Source: Chloroflexota bacterium
Lineage (GTDB): Bacteria > Chloroflexota > Anaerolineae > B4-G1 > DUEL01
Assembly (NCBI GenBank): GCA_014874475.1
Contig: JADBJJ010000023.1
Span: forward strand, 252,001 to 316,000
Reading direction: 5' to 3'
Length of the DNA: 64,000 nt
The notes beneath the pieces are model-generated. The model saw only the letters and a program-made list of their open reading frames with translations, was not told where the DNA came from and made no database searches. The position numbers and the translations under genes are program-made. Shown here piece after piece: positions 1 to 8,620 of this stretch (positions are counted from its first letter, which is position 1; each line of letters begins with the position of its first letter).

Positions 1-1
1 G

Positions 2-658
2 ATGCTCAGCGCAAGCGACCAGATCACCATCAACGCGCCGGAAGTGATCGCCCTCTGCGGGGATAAATTGCAGACCAGTCTGGCGCTTGCCCGTCGGGGC
101 GTCCCCACCCCCGCCGTCCGCGTGGCCTTCTCCCCAGAGGCAGCGCTGGCAGCCATAGAGGAAATGGGCTATCCGGTCGTTCTCAAGCCGCTGAATGGCT
201 CCTGGGGACGCCTTCAGGCCAAAATCAATGACCGGGACGCCGCAGAAGCGATTCTGGAGCACAAGCAGACCCTCGGCGGATATACCCACTCCATCTTTTA
301 CATCCAGGAGTACATCCCCAAACCCGGACGGGACATCCGCAGTTTCGTCGTGGGGGGAGAGACCATCGCAGCCATTTACCGCACATCGTCCCACTGGATC
401 ACCAACACGGCCCGGGGGGCCCAGGCCACCGGATGTCCCATCACCCCCGAGATTGACGCCATCTCCCAGGCGGCGGCGGAGGCGGTGGGCGGTGGGGTGG
501 TCGCAGTGGACATCCTGGAGGCCCCGGATGGCCGCCTGCTGGTTTCGGAGGTGAACCACACCCCGGAGTTCCGCAACAGTATCGCTCCCACCGGTGTGGA
601 CATCCCTGGCCGCATTGCCGATTACGTTCTGGAGGTCGCCATGAAGTCGGAACGATAA
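2..658 (+). CDS. lysX: Alpha-aminoadipate--LysW ligase LysX (5' end outside window)
   Basis: ATP-grasp ligase of the RimK/LysX family. LysX attaches alpha-aminoadipate to the C-terminal glutamate of the carrier protein LysW, the first carrier-bound step of lysine synthesis. The visible 218 residues hold the ATP-grasp core ([21 protein letters not shown]) and the C-terminal metal/substrate block EVNHTPEF followed by RNS and TGVDIPG. The family is about 280 residues long, so roughly 65-70 N-terminal residues lie before base 1 and the Met at base 2 is probably internal. The last block resembles what I remember of Thermus LysX, which is why I assign this copy to lysine rather than arginine. A second ligase starts 2 bp after the stop. 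LysW itself is not in the window and may lie upstream. Confidence 0.87.
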   Translation: MLSASDQITINAPEVIALCGDKLQTSLALARRGVPTPAVRVAFSPEAALAAIEEMGYPVVLKPLNGSWGRLQAKINDRDAAEAILEHKQTLGGYTHSIFYIQEYIPKPGRDIRSFVVGGETIAAIYRTSSHWITNTARGAQATGCPITPEIDAISQAAAEAVGGGVVAVDILEAPDGRLLVSEVNHTPEFRNSIAPTGVDIPGRIADYVLEVAMKSER

Positions 659-660
659 AG

Positions 661-1542
661 TTGGGCATCCTCTATTCTCGCGTCCGGCCGGAAGAGAAAG
701 CCATCTTCCGAGCACTGGCGGCCCGGGGGGTGAATTTTGACCGGCTGGATGAGGAGAATCTGTTCCTGTATCTTCACGCCAACGGCCTGGCCCGGAAGTA
801 CGACCTGATCTGGAGCCGCATGGTCAGCCACACGCGGGCCCTTTATCTGCTGAGCATTCTGAACGGATGGGGAATCCCCACCGTCAACGATTACCGGACT
901 GTCCTTACCTGCGGGGATAAAGTGCTGACTAGCCAGGCATTGATCGGGCACGGCCTGCCCACCCCCTGCACCGCCGTCGCCTTTGGGGCCGAGGCGGCCA
1001 TAGAGGCTATGGAGGAGATAGGGTATCCCGTCGTGCTCAAGCCCGCTGTCGGCTCCTGGGGACGGTTGCTGAGCAAAGTGAACGACCGGGAGACGGCAGA
1101 GGCCCTGCTGGCCCACAAGACGACCCTCGGCGGGCCAGGGCACAGTGTCTTCTACATCCAGGAGTACGTGGAGAAGCCCAGTCGGGATATCCGCGTGATG
1201 GTGGTGGGCGAAGAAGTGCTCTACGCCATCTACCGCCGGTCGCCCCACTGGATCACCAACACCGCGCGCGGGGCGGAAGCCCTCCCCTGTCCGCTGACCC
1301 CCGAGATTGCTGAACTGGCCCTGCGTGCCGCCCGCGCCGTGGGCAGCGGCATTCTGGCCGTGGACCTGCTGGAAGATGCCGACGGTCGCTTGCTGGTCTC
1401 GGAAGTGAACCACACCCCCGAATTTCACGGCGCCATGCAGGTCGTGGAGGTGGATATCGCCGGGAAGATGGCCGACTATGTAGTGAGATTGGCCGGCATC
1501 AGAAATTCATCCTGTCCCCCAACCGCACTGAGAAAGCAATAG
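661..1542 (+). CDS. LysX/ArgX-family ligase, tandem paralog; candidate glutamate--LysW ligase (ArgX)
   Basis: Full-length 293-residue ATP-grasp ligase, clearly paralogous to the gene just upstream (shared [31 protein letters not shown]). The start is TTG, 2 bp after the previous stop, and the N-terminus [12 protein letters not shown] is the usual LysX beginning. The two copies differ most right after EVNHTPEF: this one reads [13 protein letters not shown] where the first has RNS...TGVDIPG. That segment lies near the substrate site in LysX-type enzymes. With argG and argH downstream and only one copy of each later-step gene, the simplest inference is that this copy loads glutamate (ArgX activity) and the other loads alpha-aminoadipate. 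The family is certain; the substrate is inferred. The last 15 or so residues ([13 protein letters not shown]) look like an unconserved tail. Confidence 0.85.
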   Translation: MGILYSRVRPEEKAIFRALAARGVNFDRLDEENLFLYLHANGLARKYDLIWSRMVSHTRALYLLSILNGWGIPTVNDYRTVLTCGDKVLTSQALIGHGLPTPCTAVAFGAEAAIEAMEEIGYPVVLKPAVGSWGRLLSKVNDRETAEALLAHKTTLGGPGHSVFYIQEYVEKPSRDIRVMVVGEEVLYAIYRRSPHWITNTARGAEALPCPLTPEIAELALRAARAVGSGILAVDLLEDADGRLLVSEVNHTPEFHGAMQVVEVDIAGKMADYVVRLAGIRNSSCPPTALRKQ

Positions 1543-1556
1543 GTCAGGAGGAGAGA

Positions 1557-2591
1557 ATGGACGTTTCTATCGTGGGTGCATCCGGATATGCGGGGGGAGA
1601 ACTGCTGCGGTTGCTCCTGGACCATCCCCACGTCCGGGTCAAACAGGCGACGTCGGAACAGTACGCCGGTCAGCCGGTGTACTTCCTGCATCCCAACTTG
1701 CGGGGACGGACGGACCTGCGGTTTGTCCGGCTGGCGGACCTGGAGCCGTGCGACGTGCTCTTCATTGCTCTCCCCCACGGCCTGGTCGCCCCCCGGATCG
1801 GAGAGTTCGCTTCAGTGGCAGAACGGCTGATAGATTTGAGCGCCGATTTCCGCCTGCGCAATTCCGCCGACTATCCTCGCTGGTACGGCTGGGAGCATCC
1901 GGCGCCGGAGTGGCTTCCCTGCTTCGTCTACGGCCTGCCGGAACTCCATCGGGAGGAGTTGCGGAGCGCGCGCTACGTCAGCGGCGTGGGGTGCAACGCT
2001 ACCGTCGTCAACCTGGCCCTCTGGCCCCTCTACCAGGCCGGCATCGTGGAGAGAGCCGTGGTGGAGGTGAAGGTCGGCTCCTCCGAGGGCGGGGCGGAGC
2101 CCACTCCCGCCTCCCATCACCCCGAACGCTGCCACGCTGTCCGCTCCTACGCGCCAGCCGGCCACCGTCACATGGCCGAACTGATCCAGGAACTGACGGT
2201 GGACGGACGGTCCCCCGAAATCTACCTCTCCATCACCTCGGTGGACCTGGTGCGGGGCGCGCTGGCAACGGCTCACTGCTTCCTGACCGACGACCTGTCC
2301 GAACGGGAGGTCTGGCAACTCTATCGCCGGGCCTACGAGGGCGAGCCGTTCATCCGGCTGGCGAAGACAGCCCGGGGGATTTACCGCTACCCGGAGCCCA
2401 AAATCCTGGCCGGTTCCAACTACTGCGACATCGGCTTCGCCCAGGAGCCAGGGACGCGCCGGCTGGTGGTCATCGCGGCCATAGATAATTTGATGAAAGG
2501 CGCAGCCGGAACCGCTGTCCAGGCGATGAACCTGATGGGCGGCTTCCCGGAAACGGCCGGCCTGGAATTCCCCGGCCTTCACCCCATTTAA
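1557..2591 (+). CDS. lysY: LysW-aminoadipyl/glutamyl-phosphate reductase (LysY, ArgC family)
   Basis: NADPH-dependent reductase that converts the carrier-bound acyl phosphate to its semialdehyde. It has 344 residues, normal for the ArgC/LysY family. The N-terminal Rossmann motif is GASGYAGGELLRLL, the catalytic cysteine lies in GVGCNATVVN, and the C-terminal half carries the conserved AIDNLMKGAAG motif. The cysteine context VGCNAT is the LysY-like form; classical ArgC usually has NPGCYPT. AGGAGG precedes the ATG by about 7 bp. The gene is third in the cluster and is the only reductase of this type in the window, so it probably handles both lysine and arginine intermediates, as the Sulfolobus enzymes do. 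Confidence 0.93.
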   Translation: MDVSIVGASGYAGGELLRLLLDHPHVRVKQATSEQYAGQPVYFLHPNLRGRTDLRFVRLADLEPCDVLFIALPHGLVAPRIGEFASVAERLIDLSADFRLRNSADYPRWYGWEHPAPEWLPCFVYGLPELHREELRSARYVSGVGCNATVVNLALWPLYQAGIVERAVVEVKVGSSEGGAEPTPASHHPERCHAVRSYAPAGHRHMAELIQELTVDGRSPEIYLSITSVDLVRGALATAHCFLTDDLSEREVWQLYRRAYEGEPFIRLAKTARGIYRYPEPKILAGSNYCDIGFAQEPGTRRLVVIAAIDNLMKGAAGTAVQAMNLMGGFPETAGLEFPGLHPI

Positions 2592-2611
2592 CGGAATACG
2601 GAGCGGAGAAT

Positions 2612-3433
2612 ATGGAACTCTCGTCTGGCCTCATCGTCGTCAAAATCGGCGGCGCGGCGGGGATTGACCTGGAGCCCCTCTGCGATGACGTCGCCGCTTT
2701 CGTCGGGGAAGGGAGACTTCTCGTCCTGGTCCACGGCGGCTCTCACGAGACCGACGTCATTGCGGAGCGACTGGGCAAACCGCCCCGCCACGTCACTTCT
2801 GTCTCCGGGCATCAGAGCCGCTATACTGACCGGGAAACGCTGGAGATTTTCGCTATGGTCGTCGCCGGCCGGATCAACAAGTCGCTGGTGGAGCGCCTCC
2901 AGCGGCGCGGGGTCAGGGCCCTGGGGCTCTCCGGGGTGGACGGACGGCTGCTGGAGGGGAAGCGCAAGTCCTCCCTGAAAATCGTGGAGGACGGCAAAGT
3001 CAAGGTCCTGCGCGACGAGTGGAGTGGCATCGTGGAGCGGGTCAATGTCCCTCTGTTCCGGATGCTCCTGGACCAGGGGTACGTTCCCGTCGTCGCCCCG
3101 CTGGCCATCAGTTCCGCCGGGGAGATGGTGAACGTGGACGGCGACCGGGCTGCCGCTGCGATTGCCGCCGCGCTGGGCGCCGACATCCTGGTCCTCCTGA
3201 CCAACGTGCCAGGCCTCCTGCGCGCATTCCCCGACGAGAGCACGCTGATCCCCCGCATCCCGCGCGCCGAAATAGAGGGATATTCCCCCTATGCGCAGGG
3301 GCGGATGAAGCGGAAACTCCTGGGGGTTCAGGAAGCGCTGAACGGTGGGGTGCGCCGGGCCATCTTAGCCGACGGCCGCGCCGACTCTCCCATCCGGCAG
3401 GCGCTGGCCGGCAGAGGGACGGTGGTGGAATGA
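2612..3433 (+). CDS. lysZ: LysW-aminoadipate/glutamate kinase (LysZ, ArgB family)
   Basis: Amino-acid kinase family protein of 273 residues that phosphorylates the carrier-bound aminoadipate or glutamate. N-terminal VVKIGGAAG is the nucleotide-binding Lys-Gly-Gly motif and LVHGGSHETD follows; NVDGDRAAAAIAAALGAD and LLTNVPGLL are typical of the acetylglutamate kinase/LysZ fold. It lacks the long N-terminal extension of arginine-sensitive acetylglutamate kinases. GGAG lies about 6 bp before the ATG. The 3' end overlaps lysJ by ATGA, which suggests coupled translation. Confidence 0.93.
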   Translation: MELSSGLIVVKIGGAAGIDLEPLCDDVAAFVGEGRLLVLVHGGSHETDVIAERLGKPPRHVTSVSGHQSRYTDRETLEIFAMVVAGRINKSLVERLQRRGVRALGLSGVDGRLLEGKRKSSLKIVEDGKVKVLRDEWSGIVERVNVPLFRMLLDQGYVPVVAPLAISSAGEMVNVDGDRAAAAIAAALGADILVLLTNVPGLLRAFPDESTLIPRIPRAEIEGYSPYAQGRMKRKLLGVQEALNGGVRRAILADGRADSPIRQALAGRGTVVE

Positions 3434-4629
3434 GCCGCGAAAACGGGTGGATGGAACTGGAGGAGCAGCACACGTGTGGGGTGTACCGGAAGCAGCCGGT
3501 GGTCATCGTGCGCGGCGAAGGAGCGCGAGTCTGGGATGCGGAGGGCCGGGAGTATGTGGACTGCGCCACCGGGCACGGCGTCGCCCTTCTGGGCCACGCG
3601 CATCCCCGGGTGGTAGCCGCGATTCAAGAGCAGGCCAGACGGCTCATCACCTGCCCCGAAACCGTCTACAACGACCGTCGGGCGGAACTGACGGCCGAAC
3701 TGATTGCCCTGGCGCCGTGGGCGGAACGGGTGTTCTTCTGTAACTCCGGCACCGAGGCGGTGGAGACGGCCCTGAAGTTCGCCCGCCTGGTGACCGGACG
3801 ACCCGGGATTATCGCCGCCCGCAACGGATTCCACGGCCGGACGATGGGGGCCCTTTCCGCCACCTGGCGCCCGGAGTATCGCCGCCCCTTTGAGCCACTG
3901 GTCCCCGGCTTCGCCCACGTCCCCTACAATAACCCGGACGCGCTGGAGGAGGCCATCGGCCCGGAGACGGCAGCGGTGATCCTGGAAGGGGTCCAGGGTG
4001 AAGGGGGCGTTGTCCTGGGAGATGGGGCATATCTCCAGCGGGCTCAGGAACTCTGTCGGGAGCGAGGCGCGCTCTTCATCGTGGACGAAATCCAGACCGG
4101 GTTGGGCCGAACGGGCCGGATGCTGGCCTGCGAGCACTACGGCCTGGAGCCAGATATGGTCTGTCTGGCGAAAGGGATCGCCGGCGGGGTACCTATGGGA
4201 GCAGTCCTTCTGGGCCCGCATGTGGGCAAATTACCCTCTGCCGTCCACGGCTCCACCTTCGGTGGGAATCCCCTGGCCTGCGCGGCGGCACTGGCCACTC
4301 TCCGTACCATCCGGGAGCAGGCGTTGCCAGAGCGGGCCGCTGAACTGGGCGCGCTCTTCCTCTCCCGCCTGCGGGCGGTCCGCTCCCCCCTGGTCCGGGA
4401 CGTGCGAGGGTTGGGGCTGATGGTGGGAGTGGAGTTGCGGCGGAAAGCCCGGCCCTACCTCCGGGCCCTCCTCCAGCGCGGCGTCATCGCTCTGACTGCC
4501 GGTCCTCTCGTGCTGCGACTCCTCCCCCCGCTAATTATTTCCCGGGAGGACCTGGAGTTCGTGGCCTGCCAACTGGAAGAGGCGCTGGCCACCCCCCCCT
4601 CAGAGGAGAGGAATGACAATGATGGATGA
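3430..4629 (+). CDS. lysJ: LysW-aminoadipate semialdehyde/acetylornithine-type aminotransferase (LysJ, ArgD family)
   Basis: PLP-dependent class III aminotransferase of 399 residues that transfers an amino group from glutamate to the carrier-bound semialdehyde, giving carrier-bound lysine or ornithine. The motifs are NSGTEAVETALKFAR, ARNGFHGRTMGALS, the cofactor aspartate in VDEIQTGLGRTG, and the Schiff-base lysine in LAKGIAGGVPMGA. The reading frame is open upstream to 3019, but the start is set at the ATG at 3430, which overlaps the lysZ stop (ATGA) and gives the usual family length. The 3' end overlaps lysK by 17 bp. Confidence 0.92.
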   Translation: MSRENGWMELEEQHTCGVYRKQPVVIVRGEGARVWDAEGREYVDCATGHGVALLGHAHPRVVAAIQEQARRLITCPETVYNDRRAELTAELIALAPWAERVFFCNSGTEAVETALKFARLVTGRPGIIAARNGFHGRTMGALSATWRPEYRRPFEPLVPGFAHVPYNNPDALEEAIGPETAAVILEGVQGEGGVVLGDGAYLQRAQELCRERGALFIVDEIQTGLGRTGRMLACEHYGLEPDMVCLAKGIAGGVPMGAVLLGPHVGKLPSAVHGSTFGGNPLACAAALATLRTIREQALPERAAELGALFLSRLRAVRSPLVRDVRGLGLMVGVELRRKARPYLRALLQRGVIALTAGPLVLRLLPPLIISREDLEFVACQLEEALATPPSEERNDNDG

Positions 4630-5674
4630 GGTCTCTTTCCTGCGCGAAATGCTGGAAATCTACAGCCCCTCCGGCCACGAAGAGGAAATATCCGCTTACC
4701 TGGTGGCCCGGATGCGAGAAATGGGCTTCCGCGCGCACCCAGATGGGGCCGGAAACGCCATCGGCGTTATGGGCGATGGGGAACAGGAACTGATACTCCT
4801 GGGCCACATGGATACGGTGGAAGGGTTCATACCTGTCCGGCTTCAGGACGGATGCCTGTACGGGCGGGGGGCCGTAGACGCCAAGGGGCCGCTGGCCGCC
4901 TTCATCCTGGCCGCCGCGCGGGTGGGACCCGTCCCCAACTGGCGGATTGTAGTGGTGGGCGCGGTGGAGGAGGAGTCTTCCTCCCGGGGGGCCCGCCACC
5001 TGCTGGGCCATTTCTCCCCCCAGGCCGTCATCATCGGCGAACCCAGCGGTTGGGAGCATATCACGCTGGGCTACAAGGGCCGGCTGCGGGTCCTCTACCG
5101 GCTGGCCGCGCCGGCCCGCCACTCCACCGCCGAGGGCCCCTCCGCCGCTGAGCAGGCCGTCCGTTTCTGGAACCGTCTCACCGCATTCGCCGACCAATTC
5201 AACCGGGGGGAGCGGTTCCGGTTCCACACTCTGGACCCCACCCTCCACAAAATCACCACCCACAACGGCGGATTTGAGGAGGAAGTGGTCATGGACATCA
5301 CCCTCCGCCTCCCCCCAGGGGTGAGCATCCCCGATCTCAAGGCACAAATCCGCTCCTGGGCGGAGGACGCCGCCATCGGCTTCGGTGGCGAGGACGTCGC
5401 CTACAGGGCGGAGAAGAACACCCCTCTGGTCCGCGCGTTCCTCCAGGCCATCAGGGGATTGGGGGGAACCCCGACCTTCAAGGTGAAACTGGGAACGTCG
5501 GATATGAACACTGTGGGCCCGATATGGCGCTGTCCCATCGTTGCTTATGGGCCGGGCAATTCCCGTCTGGACCACACTCCCCAAGAGCACCTGGACCTGG
5601 AGGAGTTCCGCAGAGCCGTCTGCGTGCTGGAAGAAGCGATCCGCAAGGTAACCTGCGCTGAAGTTCAAACATAA
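4613..5674 (+). CDS. lysK: LysW-lysine/ornithine hydrolase (LysK, ArgE/DapE-like M20 peptidase)
   Basis: Zinc-dependent M20-family carboxypeptidase of 353 residues that releases lysine or ornithine from LysW, ending the carrier-bound stage. The metal site is visible as GHMDTVEG, then AVDAKGPLAA, with VEEESSSRGA holding the general-base glutamate, and a C-terminal histidine in DHTPQEHLD. Possible ATGs lie at 4613, 4619 and 4622; the GGAG at 4605-4608 fits the first two. The last codons (AEVQT-stop) lie inside the left arm of an intergenic inverted repeat at 5658-5755, so the extreme C-terminus may have been supplied by that repeat. Confidence 0.9.
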   Translation: MTMMDEVSFLREMLEIYSPSGHEEEISAYLVARMREMGFRAHPDGAGNAIGVMGDGEQELILLGHMDTVEGFIPVRLQDGCLYGRGAVDAKGPLAAFILAAARVGPVPNWRIVVVGAVEEESSSRGARHLLGHFSPQAVIIGEPSGWEHITLGYKGRLRVLYRLAAPARHSTAEGPSAAEQAVRFWNRLTAFADQFNRGERFRFHTLDPTLHKITTHNGGFEEEVVMDITLRLPPGVSIPDLKAQIRSWAEDAAIGFGGEDVAYRAEKNTPLVRAFLQAIRGLGGTPTFKVKLGTSDMNTVGPIWRCPIVAYGPGNSRLDHTPQEHLDLEEFRRAVCVLEEAIRKVTCAEVQT

Positions 5675-5755
5675 CTTCGGACAAGGGGACGTAGAAGAGG
5701 CCGAAAGCCTGCCCCTGGGACGGCCCGTCTTGTCTGAATTATGTCCGAACTTCAG
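5658..5755. repeat. 98-bp palindromic element between lysK and argG
   Basis: The left end CTGAAGTTCAAACATAA and the right end TTATGTCCGAACTTCAG are inverted copies with two mismatches. The pairing continues inward (ACTTCGGACAAG against CTTGTCTGAAT), giving arms of nearly 30 bp around a GC-rich centre. The sequence ATGTCCGAACTTCAG recurs exactly, in inverse orientation, at 34468-34482. The element overlaps the end of lysK. I see no clear target duplication here. It could fold as an attenuator or mRNA-protecting stem between the lysine/arginine genes and argG, or be a decayed mobile hairpin. Confidence 0.65.
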
Positions 5756-5798
5756 AACTCCGTAGAGTTGACTCTAAATTCAATTAAGGAGGCATAGA

Positions 5799-7025
5799 AT
5801 GAAAGTCGTATTGGCCTACTCTGGAGGGCTGGACACTTCGGTGATTCTGGCCTGGCTGAAGGAGCACTACAACTGTGAGGTCATCACCTTCACCGCCGAC
5901 CTGGGCCAGGGGGACGATCTGAAGGCCATCCAGCAGAAAGCGATGGCGACAGGCGCCAGCAAGGCATATGTGGCCGACCTGCGGGAGGAATTCCTGAGGG
6001 AATACGCCTTCCCCACGATGATGGCGGGGGCCATCTACGAACGCCAGTACCTGCTGGGCACGTCGTTTGCCCGCCCGCTCATCGCTAAGTATCAGGTTCA
6101 GGTCGCCCTCCAGGAGGGGGCCGACGCTGTTGCCCACGGCTGTACCGGCAAGGGGAACGACCAGGTTCGGTTTGAACTGACCTACAAGGCCCTGGCCCCC
6201 CACCTGAAAGTCATCGCTCCCTGGCGGGAGTGGAACCTGCGCTCCCGGGAGGACTTGCTGGAGTTCGCCGTCGCCCACGGGATTCCCGTCCCCGCCACGT
6301 CCCGCTCCATCTACAGCCGCGATGGGAATCTCTGGCACCTGAGCCACGAAGGAGGCCCGCTGGAGGATCCCTGGTACGAGCCGGACGAAGAGATGTACCA
6401 GTTGACGGTCTCCCCCGAGGCCGCGCCGGATCGGCCCGAGTACGTGGAGATAGAATTTGAGCAGGGGGTCCCCGTCGGGATAAATGGAGAGCGGTTGGGG
6501 CCGGTGGACCTGATGGTCCGGCTGAACCATCTGGGCGGCCAGCACGGCATCGGTCGGACCGACATGGTGGAAAACCGGCTGGTGGGGATGAAATCGCGCG
6601 GCGTCTACGAGACCCCCGGCGGAACCATCCTCTACACCGCCCATCGGGCCCTGGAGTCCATCTGTCTGGACCGGGAGACACTTCATTTCAAGGACCTGAT
6701 CGCGCTGCGGTACGCCGAACTGGTCTACTACGGCCTCTGGTACACCCCCCTGCGGGAGGCGCTGGACGCCTTCGTCCGCAAAACTCAGGAGACGGTTACC
6801 GGCACAGTGCGGGTAAAATTGTACAAGGGGAACTGCACCACCGTCGGGCGCCAGTCCCCCCACAGCCTCTACCGGGAGGACTACGCTACCTTCAGCAAAG
6901 ACGAAGTCTATCATCAGGCCGACGCGCAGGGCTTTATCAACCTCTTCGGCCTGCCGCTGAAAATCCGGGCCCTGGTATCGGAGGGCGCGCCCGGAGTGCC
7001 CCTTGCCGAGATTCAGCGGGACTAA
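5799..7025 (+). CDS. argG: Argininosuccinate synthase
   Basis: Joins citrulline and aspartate, at the cost of ATP, to give argininosuccinate. It has 408 residues, the usual length. The N-terminal ATP pyrophosphatase loop [15 protein letters not shown] is intact, followed by [13 protein letters not shown] and the conserved [10 protein letters not shown] and [12 protein letters not shown] segments. AAGGAGG precedes the ATG at good spacing. It is separated from lysK by 124 bp holding a long inverted repeat, so its expression may be partly uncoupled from the upstream genes. No ornithine carbamoyltransferase (argF) gene is in the window. Confidence 0.97.
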   Translation: MKVVLAYSGGLDTSVILAWLKEHYNCEVITFTADLGQGDDLKAIQQKAMATGASKAYVADLREEFLREYAFPTMMAGAIYERQYLLGTSFARPLIAKYQVQVALQEGADAVAHGCTGKGNDQVRFELTYKALAPHLKVIAPWREWNLRSREDLLEFAVAHGIPVPATSRSIYSRDGNLWHLSHEGGPLEDPWYEPDEEMYQLTVSPEAAPDRPEYVEIEFEQGVPVGINGERLGPVDLMVRLNHLGGQHGIGRTDMVENRLVGMKSRGVYETPGGTILYTAHRALESICLDRETLHFKDLIALRYAELVYYGLWYTPLREALDAFVRKTQETVTGTVRVKLYKGNCTTVGRQSPHSLYREDYATFSKDEVYHQADAQGFINLFGLPLKIRALVSEGAPGVPLAEIQRD

Positions 7026-7039
7026 CTCGCAGAGCGGTT

Positions 7040-7146
7040 TTCACCGCAAAGGACACAGGGAAAGGGGAAGGGGGTTGCGGAAGCCCAGGGCTCCCGCAAA
7101 ACCCCATCCCTATTCCCTTTGCTCTGCGGCGCGCTCTGCGCGGTGG
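7040..7146. repeat. Long imperfect inverted repeat between argG and argH
   Basis: The core hairpin is TTGCGGAAGCCC-AG-GGGCTCCCGCAA (7075-7099, one mismatch pair). The outer arms also pair loosely: GGGAAAGGGGAAGGGG against CCCCATCCCTATTCCC, and CACCGCAAAG against CTGCGCGGTG. The whole structure spans about 105 bp and fills the argG-argH gap. No T-run follows, so it does not look like a terminator; it may be a repetitive hairpin or an RNA-stability element. Confidence 0.5.
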
Positions 7147-7159
7147 AAAAGGAGGGAGT

Positions 7160-8536
7160 ATGAAACTCTGGGGTGGCCGATTCAGCAAAGAGATAGACCG
7201 CCAGATGGAGGCATTCAATGCCTCTATCCAGTTTGACTGGCGAATGTGGGCAGCGGACATTCGGGGGAGCATCGCCTACGCCCGTGCCCTGGAGCGGGCT
7301 GGCCTGGTCTCCGCCGATGAGCGAGACGCGCTGATCCGGGGCCTGGAGGAGGTGGCCTGGGAGTTTGAATCGGGCGAATTCGTCTTTCTCCCTTCCGACG
7401 AGGACATCCACACAGCGGTGGAGCGGCGGCTTCGGGAGCGGGTCGGTGCAGTGGCCGACAAACTGCACACCGGCCGCAGCCGAAACGACCAGGTCGCCAC
7501 CGACCTGCGGCTCTACCTGCTGGACGAAATTCCGACCCTGCGTCGCTCCCTGACAGACCTGCAGAAAGCGATCGTGGACCGCGCCGAGGAACACCTGGAA
7601 GTCCTGATGCCCGGTTACACCCATCTCCAGCACGCCCAGCCCGTTCGCTTCAGCCATTGGCTGATGAGTTTTTTCTGGGCCTTCGCACGGGACCAGGATC
7701 GGCTTCGGGACATGGAGCGACGGGTCGCAGTGCTCCCCCTGGGCGCGGGCGCCCTGGCGGGTCACTCCCTGGGCATTGACCGCCGCTACCTGGCGGACCA
7801 ACTGGGGTTCGGAGCCATCAGTGAGAACAGCATAGATGCCGTCTCCGACCGGGATTTTGTCGCCGAATTTCTCTTCTGGGCGGCCCTCCTACAGGTCCAT
7901 CTCAGCCGCCTGGCGGAGGACCTCATCCTCTGGTCATCGGCGGAATTCGGCTTCGTGGAAGTGGACGAGGCCTACGCCACCGGCTCCAGTCTGATGCCTC
8001 AGAAGCGCAATCCCGACTCTTTGGAACTGATGCGCGGCAAGGCGGGGCGGCTCATCGGCCACCTGACCGGCCTGCTGACCACGCTGAAGGGGCTGCCGAC
8101 CGGGTACAACAAAGACTTGCAGGAGGATAAAGAGCCACTCTTTGATGCGGTGGACACGCTCCGCCTGGCCCTCCCAGTGGCAGCGGGGGTCGTCCGGACC
8201 CTGAAAGTGTATCCGGAGCGAATGGCGGCGGCGCTGGACGATGGGATGCTGGCGACAGACCTGGCGGACTACCTGGTCCGGCGAGGAGTGCCCTTTCGGC
8301 AGAGCCACTCCCTGGTGGGGCTGGCCGTCCGACGGGCCGGGGAGTTGGGGCTCCCGCTGCGCGCCCTTCCCCTGCCTGAATTCCAGGCCATCTCCCCGGC
8401 CTTTGGCCCCGACCTGTATGAAATCTTTGACCATCGCCGATCCGTTGAGGCCCGCTCATCAGAGGGAGGTACTGCTCTGGCATCTCTACGGGAACAAATT
8501 GCCCTCGCCAGAAAGGTGTTGAAGGACGGCTGTTAG
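7160..8536 (+). CDS. argH: Argininosuccinate lyase
   Basis: Splits argininosuccinate into arginine and fumarate, the last step of arginine synthesis. It has 458 residues, typical for the fumarase/aspartase superfamily. It starts KLWGGRFSKEID, carries HTGRSRNDQVATD and PGYTHLQHAQPVRFSHW, and has the superfamily signature GSSLMPQKRNPD with the catalytic serine. AAGGAGGG precedes the ATG. As the last gene of the amino-acid cluster, it is followed by a hairpin at 8539-8572 that may end the transcript. Confidence 0.97.
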   Translation: MKLWGGRFSKEIDRQMEAFNASIQFDWRMWAADIRGSIAYARALERAGLVSADERDALIRGLEEVAWEFESGEFVFLPSDEDIHTAVERRLRERVGAVADKLHTGRSRNDQVATDLRLYLLDEIPTLRRSLTDLQKAIVDRAEEHLEVLMPGYTHLQHAQPVRFSHWLMSFFWAFARDQDRLRDMERRVAVLPLGAGALAGHSLGIDRRYLADQLGFGAISENSIDAVSDRDFVAEFLFWAALLQVHLSRLAEDLILWSSAEFGFVEVDEAYATGSSLMPQKRNPDSLELMRGKAGRLIGHLTGLLTTLKGLPTGYNKDLQEDKEPLFDAVDTLRLALPVAAGVVRTLKVYPERMAAALDDGMLATDLADYLVRRGVPFRQSHSLVGLAVRRAGELGLPLRALPLPEFQAISPAFGPDLYEIFDHRRSVEARSSEGGTALASLREQIALARKVLKDGC

Positions 8537-8538
8537 AC

Positions 8539-8572
8539 GGGCCGGACGCTTCCGAAAGTGCCGGGTACGTTT
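8539..8572. repeat. GTGCCGGG-type hairpin downstream of argH
   Basis: GGGCCGGACGCTTCCGAAAGTGCCGGG forms an imperfect stem followed by TACGTTTACT. It resembles the hairpin at 63437-63462 (CTTC-GAA-GTGCCGGG-ACGTTT shared), so it belongs to a repeated family. Lying 3 bp after the argH stop, it is a reasonable weak terminator. Confidence 0.45.
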
Positions 8573-8585
8573 ACTGTAGACCATC

Positions 8586-8613
8586 TTGCCACTTGCGGGT
8601 TTTGCCGTACAAT
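8586..8613 (+). promoter_or_regulatory. Promoter of the M1 peptidase gene (probably leaderless)
   Basis: TTGCCA (8586-8591), 16 bp, TACAAT (8608-8613). The ATG at 8621 is only 8 bp past the -10 box and has no ribosome binding site, which fits a leaderless mRNA. Confidence 0.6.
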
Positions 8614-8620
8614 AAGGCCG

